A stretch of DNA of 5,426 nucleotides, taken from assembly GCA_910580045.1 (NCBI GenBank), contig CAJTXF010000115.1:1-5426 (forward strand). Direction: 5' to 3'. The notes under the pieces were generated by a model. The model ran no database searches. It saw nothing but the letters and a program-made list of their open reading frames with translations, and had not been told where the DNA came from. The stretch is from an uncultured Eubacteriales bacterium (lineage in GTDB: Bacteria; Bacillota; Clostridia; Oscillospirales; Acutalibacteraceae). Positions 1-5,399 of this stretch are shown here, one piece after another. Numbering within the stretch: position 1 is the first letter of the stretch; the number at the start of each line of letters is the position of its first letter. The translations under genes and the position numbers were made by a program.

Positions 1-2
1 TT

Positions 3-51
3 CCCCCGCCCTGCGGGCGGGGGAACACGAAAACCCCCTCGGAACGGACAC
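3..51 (+). repeat. Left copy of a 49-base inverted-pair repeat with a GC hairpin
   Basis: The first 49 bases of this stretch match the reverse complement of 5378-5426 at 46 positions. Mismatches are one in the hairpin loop, one after the AAAA run and one near the inner end. The outer part is a perfect 9-bp stem (CCCCCGCCC / GGGCGGGGG, loop TGC at 12-14), extended to 11 bp here by the flanking TT and AA at 1-2 and 24-25. Similarity stops at 51, just before the promoter of the SLH gene. No U-tract follows the hairpin on the + strand, so it is not an obvious + strand terminator. It is most likely a dispersed intergenic repeat. Confidence 0.85.
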
Positions 52-56
52 AGCCC

Positions 57-85
57 TTGCTTTTTCCTCCACGCTCTGATATAAT
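57..85 (+). promoter_or_regulatory. Extended -10 promoter of the SLH gene
   Basis: A perfect TATAAT lies at 80-85, preceded by TG at 77-78 (TGnTATAAT, an extended -10). Exactly 17 bases upstream is TTGCTT at 57-62, a weak match to TTGACA, which is usual when the -10 is extended. Transcription would start near 92, giving a leader of about 33 nt. The leader contains the ribosome binding site AAAGGAG at 111-117. Confidence 0.75.
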
Positions 86-124
86 AAAAATACCATAAAA
101 TACCCTATAGAAAGGAGTCTGATT

Positions 125-1261
125 ATGAAAAACGCCAAGCGTCTGCTGGCCCTTCTGCTGGCCCTGTGTCTGAGCATGGGCCTGGCCCTGCCCGCGGGGG
201 CCAGCTGGTTCGAGAAGCCCGCCCCCTTTGAGGATTTGAGCGAGTGGCCCTACAAATGGCCCGTTTCCTGTGATTTCATCAGCCGGGCCCTGGAGCTGGG
301 CATTTTCGCTGGCACCTCTTCCACCACCTTTTCCCCCGGGGAGCCCATCACCCGGGCCCAGGCTGTCACCGCCCTGGCCAAGACCCACCAGGCCATCACC
401 GGTGAGGCTGTCTCCGCCAGCGGCAGCGCCCCCTTCTCTGACGTGCCCGCCGGGAGCTGGTACGGACGGTACGTGAACTGGGCCTATGAGATTGGCCTGG
501 TCTCTGGCACAGGGAAGGGGAAATTCTCCCCCGGGCGGCTGGTCAGCTACGCCGAGCTGGGGGTCATGTTCCACCGCTATCTGGAAACGCAGGGCCTGGA
601 TACTCTGTACAAGCCTGTTCCTGGGGATTGGAGCAGCTTCCCCTCCTGGGCCAGGGCGCATCTGGAGGCCATCTCCGGCTTCGGGATTTTCAGCGCCGCG
701 TATATGGAAAGCCCCACCGTGGAACGGGGAAACGCGGCCCGGTGGTTTGTGCGGCTGTACGAGAAAGCCACCTTCCCGGTGGACAAGGAGACAGAGCGGG
801 TGAAGTATGTTTACAATATTCCCCTGCCCTATGTACAGCCGGAGCCGGGCCTGGACAACGATTTGGACGATTCCTGTTCTGGGTTTGAGCGGAAGGAAGC
901 CAGCATCCTCACCAGCTATGAGGAGTACGCCCGTCTGCTGGCGGACCGGCAGCAGTATGCCAGCCTTTTTGAAAAGGTCCCCCAGCCCAGGGAGCGCGCC
1001 ATCTGGGAGGGCGGCTTCGAGCAATACAACCTGCTGGCAGTGGAAACGGCCTATGGGAGCAGCCCGGCCTATGACTGCGAGCTGGGGGCCTTCTCCATTG
1101 AGGGGGACCGGGCGAAAATCACTTTGGTGGAGGACGGCCTGTACGGCTCCACAGCGGATTTGAAGGGAGCGCTCTTCTTTATCTGGGTGCCCAAGGACGT
1201 GACCCAGGGGGAAATCACCTCCATGAGCTGGACGGAGATTTCCCACTGGGATTTGGGCTGA
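125..1261 (+). CDS. Secreted SLH-domain protein with an uncharacterised C-terminal domain
   Basis: The 378-residue product begins with a clear Sec signal peptide: Lys/Arg at 2-6, a Leu/Ala-rich core, and likely cleavage after Ala-Gly-Ala at 24-26. Three SLH repeats follow at about 36-90, 104-154 and 168-214. SLH repeats normally anchor proteins to pyruvylated secondary cell-wall polymers. The first keeps an ITRA-type motif at 75-78. In the second it reads SYAE and the third is degenerate. The remainder (about 225-378) has the pattern of a domain often found at the C-terminus of clostridial surface proteins: a 'ILTSYEEYARLL' helix at 261-272 followed by beta-rich sequence ending in 'FFIWVPKDV'. 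It is loosely reminiscent of PrcB-like domains, but this is a weak inference. The ATG at 125 is chosen because AAAGGAG sits 7 nt upstream and the signal peptide starts there. No convincing terminator follows the stop. The molecular role is unknown beyond the cell surface location. Confidence 0.9.
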   Translation: MKNAKRLLALLLALCLSMGLALPAGASWFEKPAPFEDLSEWPYKWPVSCDFISRALELGIFAGTSSTTFSPGEPITRAQAVTALAKTHQAITGEAVSASGSAPFSDVPAGSWYGRYVNWAYEIGLVSGTGKGKFSPGRLVSYAELGVMFHRYLETQGLDTLYKPVPGDWSSFPSWARAHLEAISGFGIFSAAYMESPTVERGNAARWFVRLYEKATFPVDKETERVKYVYNIPLPYVQPEPGLDNDLDDSCSGFERKEASILTSYEEYARLLADRQQYASLFEKVPQPRERAIWEGGFEQYNLLAVETAYGSSPAYDCELGAFSIEGDRAKITLVEDGLYGSTADLKGALFFIWVPKDVTQGEITSMSWTEISHWDLG

Positions 1262-1270
1262 TTTTCAGAG

Positions 1271-1299
1271 TTGACAAATCTCCCGCTTTCGAGTAGAAT
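1271..1299 (+). promoter_or_regulatory. Near-consensus sigma-A promoter ahead of the small ORF
   Basis: A perfect TTGACA (1271-1276) and TAGAAT (1294-1299, one mismatch) are separated by the ideal 17 bases. The -35 box starts only 9 bases after the SLH stop codon. Transcription would start near 1306, giving a leader of about 25 nt with AGGGGGG at 1318-1324 before the ATG at 1331. This looks like the strongest promoter in the window. It may also supply transcripts that read into glnN. Confidence 0.8.
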
Positions 1300-1330
1300 A
1301 AGGGAGAAAAGTTTCTCAGGGGGGTGCTCC

Positions 1331-1480
1331 ATGAATACCGAGGGGGCGTCGATGGAAATCAAAAAAGCCATGGCCTACGATTTGATTGACATTATCGAGA
1401 CCGCGCCGGACAAGGAGCACTATACTCCGGAGGAAATCAAGGCCTTAATCAAGGCGTACATCGCGGGAACGGCGAAATAA
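1331..1480 (+). CDS. Small protein of unknown function (49 aa), directly upstream of glnN
   Basis: I do not recognise a family for this product. The 49 residues carry no signal peptide, membrane segment or cysteine, so it is probably cytosolic. The pattern suggests two helices (about 8-25 and 32-46) joined by a charged turn, with 'TPEEIKALIKAYIAG' at 32-46 looking like a capped amphipathic helix. Support for a real gene comes from the near-consensus promoter, the AGGGGGG ribosome binding site 6 nt before the ATG, and a hairpin soon after the stop. Reading could be extended upstream to a TTG at 1271, but that codon is the -35 box itself, so such a start cannot be used from this promoter. An in-frame ATG at 1352 (giving 42 aa, with its own AGGGGG at 1341-1346) is a credible alternative start. 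Any functional link to glutamine synthetase is only inferred from adjacency. Confidence 0.7.
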   Translation: MNTEGASMEIKKAMAYDLIDIIETAPDKEHYTPEEIKALIKAYIAGTAK

Positions 1481-1493
1481 TCAGGACAGCTTC

Positions 1494-1543
1494 AGGCGCT
1501 GGAAGGGAGAACCTTTCCGCGCCTTTCCCCTTATTATGGGGAG
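1494..1543 (+). terminator. Back-to-back hairpins between the small ORF and glnN (leaky terminator or leader element)
   Basis: The first hairpin pairs 1494-1506 with 1512-1524 (GGCGCTGGAAGG against CCTTTCCGCGCC, plus an A-T pair at the base), with one mismatch, one G-U pair and loop GAGAA. Instead of a long U-tract, a second hairpin follows at once: TTCCCC (1525-1530) with GGGGAG (1538-1543, one G-U pair), loop TTATTAT. The 8-mer GGGAGAAC occurs in both hairpins (1505-1512 and 1539-1546). The first could end transcripts of the small ORF, but the U-tract is poor, so partial read-through into glnN is plausible. Confidence 0.5.
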
Positions 1544-1559
1544 AACGCCAAATTATTCT
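1531..1559 (+). promoter_or_regulatory. Possible weak glnN promoter
   Basis: TATTCT at 1554-1559 could serve as a -10 box, with TTATTA at 1531-1536 as a poor -35 at 17-bp spacing. The start point would be near 1566, leaving about 32 nt before the glnN ATG. The match is weak and overlaps the second hairpin. It is listed because no better promoter lies immediately ahead of glnN. The alternative is read-through from 1271-1299. Confidence 0.3.
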
Positions 1560-1597
1560 AAACAATTCCGTGGGAAATCGGGAAAGAGGGGTCATGT

Positions 1598-3715
1598 ATG
1601 GGAACCTGTTCGGAAAACCGCAAGTCTGTGCCAGAGCTGTTCGGCAGCGCTGTATTCAATGACGACGTAATGATGGAGCGCCTGCCCAAGGACGTTTACA
1701 AGTCCCTGCGCAAAACCATTGACGAGGGCAAGGATTTGGATTTGACTGTGGCCAACGCCGTGGCCAGCGCCATGAAGGACTGGGCCGTAGAGCAGGGGGC
1801 CACCCACTTCACCCACTGGTTCCAGCCCTTAAACGGCATCACCGCCGAGAAGCACGACAGCTTTATCTCCCCCACCAGCGACGGCAGGGTCATTATGCAG
1901 TTCTCCGGCAAGGAGCTGATTAAGGGCGAGCCGGACGCCTCCTCCTTCCCCTCCGGGGGGCTGCGGGCCACCTTTGAGGCCCGGGGCTACACGGCCTGGG
2001 ACCCCACCTCCTATGCCTTTGTGAAGGGGGACTCCCTGTACATCCCCACCGCTTTCTGCTCCTACAGCGGAGAGGTTCTTGACAAGAAAACCCCTCTGCT
2101 GCGCTCTATGGAGGCCCTCTCCGCCCAGGCTGTGCGGATGCTCCGGCTTTTTGGGGACGAGAAGACCCAGCAGGTCATCACCACTGTGGGCGCGGAGCAG
2201 GAGTACTTTCTGATTGACAAGGAGCTGTATAAGCAGCGGCCGGATTTGCTCTTCACAGGCCGGACCCTTTTCGGGGCCAAGGCCCCCAAGGGCCAGGAGC
2301 TGGAGGACCACTACTATGGGGCCATCAAGCCCAAGGTGGCGGCCTTTATGGGGGACTTGGACAGGGAGCTGTGGAAGCTGGGGGTTTTGGCCAAGACCAA
2401 GCACAATGAGGTGGCCCCTGCCCAGCACGAGCTGGCCCCCATCTTCACCACCACCAACATTGCCTGTGACCACAACCAGCTGACCATGGAAGTGATGAAA
2501 AACGTGGCGGACCGCCACGGCCTGGTGTGCCTGCTCCACGAAAAGCCCTTTGCCGGGGTGAACGGCAGCGGCAAGCACAACAACTGGTCCATCACCACAG
2601 ACAGCGGCAAAAACCTGCTGGACCCAGGCGCGCGCCCCTGGGAGAACCTGCCCTTCCTGCTGATTCTGGCCGCGGTCATCCAGGGCGTGGACGAATACCA
2701 GGATTTGCTGCGCATCTCCGTGGCCTCTGCCGGCAATGACCGCAGGCTGGGGGCCAACGAGGCGCCGCCTGCCATTGTCTCCATGTTTTTGGGGGATGAA
2801 CTCACTGCTGTCCTCCAGGCCATTGAGGAGGGGAAGCCCTATACCCAGGCACAGCGGAAAAAGCTGGAGACCGGGGTGCGGGTGCTTCCGGACTTTAACA
2901 TGGACAACACGGACCGGAACCGGACCTCTCCCTTTGCCTTTACGGGCAATAAATTCGAGTTCCGCTCTCTGGGCTCCGCCCTGTCCATTGCCTGCCCCAA
3001 TATTATGCTGAACACCATTGTGGCTGAGGAGCTCCGCCGGTTCTCGGATATTCTGGAGCAGAGCCCGGCCCCTACGGGCGAGGCAGTGTATGCCCTTATC
3101 CGCCAGGTGCTGGGCAGGCACAAGCGCATTATCTTCAATGGGGACGGCTATTCCGCCCAGTGGGTGGAGGAGGCAAAGCGCCGGGGGCTCCTGAACCTGC
3201 CCACCACCGCGGACGCCCTGCCCCGGTACTTGGACCAGAAGAATGTGGCCCTGTTCATCCGGCACAAAATCTACACCGAGGCGGAGATGGAGGCCCGGTA
3301 CGAGACCATTATGGAGGAGTATGTAAAGACCCTGAACATTGAGGCCCTGACCATGGCGCGCATGGTGCGGGGCGACATCCTTCCGGCAGTGAGCGGCTAT
3401 GCCAGCGCTCTGGCCCAGGGGGTGGCGGCCCGGCGGCAGCTTATCCCCAGCCTGCCCTGCACCGCGGAGACAGGGCTGATTGAGGGCCTCTCTGCCCTGC
3501 TGGACAGGGCCTATGCCCAGACCTCAGAGCTGGAAGCCCTTTTGCGGGACCCCAGCTCTGAGAGCGTGAACATCCTCACCGCAGCAGTGCACTACCGGGA
3601 TAAGGTGCTTCCCGCCATGGAGGCGCTGCGGGGGACGGTGGACCAGATGGAGCAGCGGGCCTCAGGGGCCTGCTGGCCATACCCGACCTACGCGCAGCTG
3701 ATGTTCAATATCTAG
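1598..3715 (+). CDS. glnN: Type III glutamine synthetase (GSIII)
   Basis: Catalyses ATP-dependent formation of glutamine from glutamate and ammonium, the main entry of ammonium into cell nitrogen. The product is 705 residues, full length for GSIII (about 700-730) and far longer than GSI or GSII. The N-terminal GSIII-specific part (about 11-165) contains 'HWFQPLNGITAEKHDSF' at 73-89. The catalytic core shows VGAEQEY at 197-203 (metal ligands Glu200 and Glu202), KTKHNEVAPAQHE at 266-278, the ATP/metal motif VNGSGKHNNWS at 321-331 with His327, and NRTSPFAFTGNKFEFR at 441-456 with Glu454 and Arg456. The C-terminal part (about 500-705) is the helical extension of the family. GSIII enzymes studied elsewhere are dodecamers. 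The first motif has Ala199 where I recall Pro in most relatives. The ATG at 1598 has GAGGGG 6 nt upstream; another ATG at 1594 is out of frame. It sits 117 nt after the small ORF and ends at a strong terminator, so it is not co-transcribed with the GGDEF gene. Confidence 0.97.
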   Translation: MGTCSENRKSVPELFGSAVFNDDVMMERLPKDVYKSLRKTIDEGKDLDLTVANAVASAMKDWAVEQGATHFTHWFQPLNGITAEKHDSFISPTSDGRVIMQFSGKELIKGEPDASSFPSGGLRATFEARGYTAWDPTSYAFVKGDSLYIPTAFCSYSGEVLDKKTPLLRSMEALSAQAVRMLRLFGDEKTQQVITTVGAEQEYFLIDKELYKQRPDLLFTGRTLFGAKAPKGQELEDHYYGAIKPKVAAFMGDLDRELWKLGVLAKTKHNEVAPAQHELAPIFTTTNIACDHNQLTMEVMKNVADRHGLVCLLHEKPFAGVNGSGKHNNWSITTDSGKNLLDPGARPWENLPFLLILAAVIQGVDEYQDLLRISVASAGNDRRLGANEAPPAIVSMFLGDELTAVLQAIEEGKPYTQAQRKKLETGVRVLPDFNMDNTDRNRTSPFAFTGNKFEFRSLGSALSIACPNIMLNTIVAEELRRFSDILEQSPAPTGEAVYALIRQVLGRHKRIIFNGDGYSAQWVEEAKRRGLLNLPTTADALPRYLDQKNVALFIRHKIYTEAEMEARYETIMEEYVKTLNIEALTMARMVRGDILPAVSGYASALAQGVAARRQLIPSLPCTAETGLIEGLSALLDRAYAQTSELEALLRDPSSESVNILTAAVHYRDKVLPAMEALRGTVDQMEQRASGACWPYPTYAQLMFNI

Positions 3716-3735
3716 ATAGAAAGCAGATAGAAAGC
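3714..3735 (+). repeat. Perfect 11-bp tandem duplication at the glnN stop
   Basis: AGATAGAAAGC occurs twice without a gap (3714-3724 and 3725-3735). The first copy includes the last two bases of the TAG stop codon. The last four bases of the second copy (AAGC, 3732-3735) form the base of the terminator stem. It looks like a small replication-slippage duplication that leaves the protein unchanged. Confidence 0.85.
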
Positions 3736-3782
3736 CTCTCCCTTCAGGCCCCCAAAGGCGGAAAAGGGGGGAGGCTTTTTTT
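3732..3782 (+). terminator. Intrinsic terminator of glnN
   Basis: A 13-bp stem pairs AAGCCTCTCCCTT (3732-3744) with 3765-3777, including two G-U pairs, around a 20-nt loop that may itself fold (GCC/GGC). Seven T residues follow at 3776-3782. This is a textbook rho-independent terminator 16 nt past the stop codon. Confidence 0.9.
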
Positions 3783-3877
3783 CAGCAGGCCGGACGCGCC
3801 CTGCAGCCCCGCGGCAGCGCTCTCTGCAGTTTTCAGGCGAAATCTTCTAAACAAAAATCAAAATTTGCGAAAAAGGA

Positions 3878-3894
3878 CTACCAAAACCTACCAA
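3878..3894 (+). promoter_or_regulatory. CTACCAA direct repeats, possible operator of the GGDEF gene
   Basis: CTACCAA occurs at 3878-3884 and 3888-3894. The 10-base spacing, about one helical turn, puts both copies on the same DNA face. The pair covers the -35 position of the promoter whose -10 is at 3902-3907, where no good TTGACA exists. This placement fits binding by an activator that replaces the -35 contact, though a repressor would also fit. The regulator is unknown. Confidence 0.45.
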
Positions 3895-3907
3895 TATGCG
3901 CTATAAT
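3879..3907 (+). promoter_or_regulatory. Promoter of the GGDEF gene (strong -10, poor -35)
   Basis: A perfect TATAAT is at 3902-3907. The hexamer at 17-bp spacing is TACCAA (3879-3884), a poor -35 box. The surrounding 3841-3915 is distinctly AT-rich compared with the GC-rich genes. Transcription would start near 3914, giving a leader of about 46 nt. That leader contains a small GCGG/CCGC hairpin (3931-3934 with 3941-3944) just before the ribosome binding site and is too short for a c-di-GMP riboswitch. Nothing else is recognisable in 3783-3860 except two CTGCAG sites (3801-3806, 3824-3829). Confidence 0.65.
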
Positions 3908-3959
3908 TAAGAGAAGACTGTTTATCTTGCGCGGCAGCATCCGCCAGGGAGGTTATGCT

Positions 3960-5357
3960 ATGGACAAAAAACAGCCCGCCCCCACACCCAAATCCGGCCC
4001 GAAGACCCCTGTCCGGGGCCTGAAGGTCCGCACAGTCAACCTGCTGATGATTCTTTGCTCCTGCCTGCTGTATATTGTCCTTCTGCTGGCCACCTTCCGG
4101 GCTGCCGGGGACTATCGGGACATGGTCTCCGCCACGGATTTGTACATCCTCTGCCAGCAGGAGGCCGCCATGGTCTCAGACGGCTCGGACTATCTGACTG
4201 AGCAGGTCCGCAGCTTTACCGTGACCCCGGACCTTGTATACGCGGAGAACTATTTTGCGGAGGCAAACACCACCCGCCGCCGGGACCAGGCGTTAGAACA
4301 GCTGAACGGCCAGGCCAGCCCCCAGGCCCAGGGGTATCTGGAGCTGGCCCTGGACTACTCCAACCAGCTGATGGGCCGGGAGATATACGCCATGCGCCTG
4401 GCCGCGGAGGCCCAGGCCATGGACATTGACGCCCTGCCAGAGGAGGTCCAGGCCATCCAGCTCTCAGAAATCCACCAGGAGCTGGCCCCCAGGGCCAAGG
4501 CCGAGCAGGCCAGAGAGCTGGTCTTCGGCCAGGAGTATCAGGCGAAAAAGCAGCTGATTTCCAGCAATATTGACTTCTTCCTCACAGACGTGATGGGCTC
4601 TACCCAGCGGGGGCAGCAGCAAAGCGTGGACAGCCTGGAGCGCTCTATGCAGCTGGAGCGCATCCTGTCCAGCGTCCTGTTCCTGATGAACGTGTTCATT
4701 TTCGCCATGATTGCCTTCCTGATTATCAAGCCCCTGCAGGTGTATATCAAGTGCATCCGGGAAGAAAAAATGATGGAAATCACCGGGGCCTATGAGTTCA
4801 AATACCTGGCCCTGACCTATAATGACATCTATGAAATCAACACAGCCAATGAGGTGCTCCTTCGCCATCAGGCAGAGCATGACGCCCTGACAGGAATCAT
4901 GAACCGGGGGGCCCTGGAACAGGTAAAAGAGGTCCTGCGTGTCAAGGGCCAGCCCCTTGCCCTGCTGCTGGTGGATGTGGACAAGCTCAAGCTGGTCAAC
5001 GACGGGTTTGGCTATGAGGTTGGGGACCGGGTGCTGCAGAAGGTGGCCCGGCAGCTGAAGGAGAGTTTCCGGGCCACAGACTTCCCGGCCCGGGTGGGGG
5101 ACGACGAGTTCGCGGTGATTCTTACGGACATAAGCGCCGGACAGCAGGAGCGGATAGAGCAAAAGCTCAGGAACATAAACGAGGCCCTCTTAAACCCCAT
5201 GGACGGCCTGCCCCAGGTGTCCCTCAGCGTTGGCGGGGCCTTCTCCCCCTGCGGATACACAGACGACTTGTACCGGCTGGCGGACAGGGCCCTCTGCCAG
5301 GTCAAGGAAAGCGGCCGCTGCGGGGTGGTGTTCGCGTCCAGCCCCGGGCAGCGGTAA
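3960..5357 (+). CDS. Membrane-bound GGDEF-domain protein (probable diguanylate cyclase, variant GDDEF signature)
   Basis: The 465-residue product has a basic cytoplasmic N-terminus, TM1 at about 25-45, an extracytoplasmic helical region (46-233), TM2 at about 235-256, a linker, and a C-terminal GGDEF domain (about 302-460). GGDEF domains make c-di-GMP from two GTP. HDALTGIMNR (307-316), the metal Asp339, and Asn347 and Asp356 (guanine contacts by comparison with PleD) are all present. The signature reads Gly380-Asp-Asp-Glu-Phe384, with Asp for the second Gly. The inhibitory I-site RxxD is intact (Arg371, Asp374). The outer region contains 'GSDYLTEQVRSFTVTPD' at 75-91, which resembles a helical-bundle sensor type seen in other GGDEF proteins. 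The ligand is unknown. The ATG at 3960 is chosen because AGGGAGG (3946-3952) is 7 nt upstream. A TTG at 3927 would add 11 residues but lacks a ribosome binding site. No partner c-di-GMP phosphodiesterase or receptor gene is in the window. Activity is likely but unproven, given the variant signature. Confidence 0.93.
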   Translation: MDKKQPAPTPKSGPKTPVRGLKVRTVNLLMILCSCLLYIVLLLATFRAAGDYRDMVSATDLYILCQQEAAMVSDGSDYLTEQVRSFTVTPDLVYAENYFAEANTTRRRDQALEQLNGQASPQAQGYLELALDYSNQLMGREIYAMRLAAEAQAMDIDALPEEVQAIQLSEIHQELAPRAKAEQARELVFGQEYQAKKQLISSNIDFFLTDVMGSTQRGQQQSVDSLERSMQLERILSSVLFLMNVFIFAMIAFLIIKPLQVYIKCIREEKMMEITGAYEFKYLALTYNDIYEINTANEVLLRHQAEHDALTGIMNRGALEQVKEVLRVKGQPLALLLVDVDKLKLVNDGFGYEVGDRVLQKVARQLKESFRATDFPARVGDDEFAVILTDISAGQQERIEQKLRNINEALLNPMDGLPQVSLSVGGAFSPCGYTDDLYRLADRALCQVKESGRCGVVFASSPGQR

Positions 5358-5370
5358 ACCGCCTGTCAGG

Positions 5371-5399
5371 CCTGGGAGTGTCCGTCCCGAGGGGTTTTT
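5371..5399 (+). terminator. Probable terminator of the GGDEF gene
   Basis: CCTGGGA (5371-5377) pairs with TCCCGAGG (5385-5392) through seven base pairs with one bulged G. The loop is GTGTCCG, and after GG come five T residues (5395-5399). It lies 14 nt past the stop. The 3' arm and T-run are inside the inverted repeat, while the 5' arm lies outside it, so the repeat seems to supply half of this terminator. Confidence 0.55.

Noticed and set aside
1271..1330. TTG at 1271 as the start of the small ORF (69 aa)
   Set aside because: The TTG is the first half of the TTGACA -35 box and lies upstream of the predicted transcription start. The ATG at 1331 has a proper ribosome binding site.
1829..3265. 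Long open reading frame on the - strand (478 codons) opposite glnN
   Set aside because: It lies wholly inside the well-supported GSIII gene. Its translation is low-complexity Gly/Leu/Val/Gln-rich sequence with no family resemblance, as expected from the antisense of a GC-rich gene.
3783..3835. Possible small RNA or structured element with two CTGCAG sites
   Set aside because: Only short competing stems can be drawn, with no promoter or terminator of its own and no recognisable RNA family.
3927..3959. TTG at 3927 as the start of the GGDEF protein
   Set aside because: There is no ribosome binding site at a suitable distance, whereas the ATG at 3960 has AGGGAGG 7 nt upstream.
3908..3959. c-di-GMP riboswitch ahead of the GGDEF gene
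   Set aside because: The predicted leader is only about 46 nt, with a single 4-bp hairpin, too short for a GEMM-type aptamer of roughly 80-100 nt.
4464..5162. Open reading frame on the - strand (232 codons) opposite the GGDEF gene
   Set aside because: It is antisense to conserved GGDEF and TM coding sequence, has a His/Leu/Gln-rich artefactual composition, and shows no ribosome binding site or promoter that I could identify.
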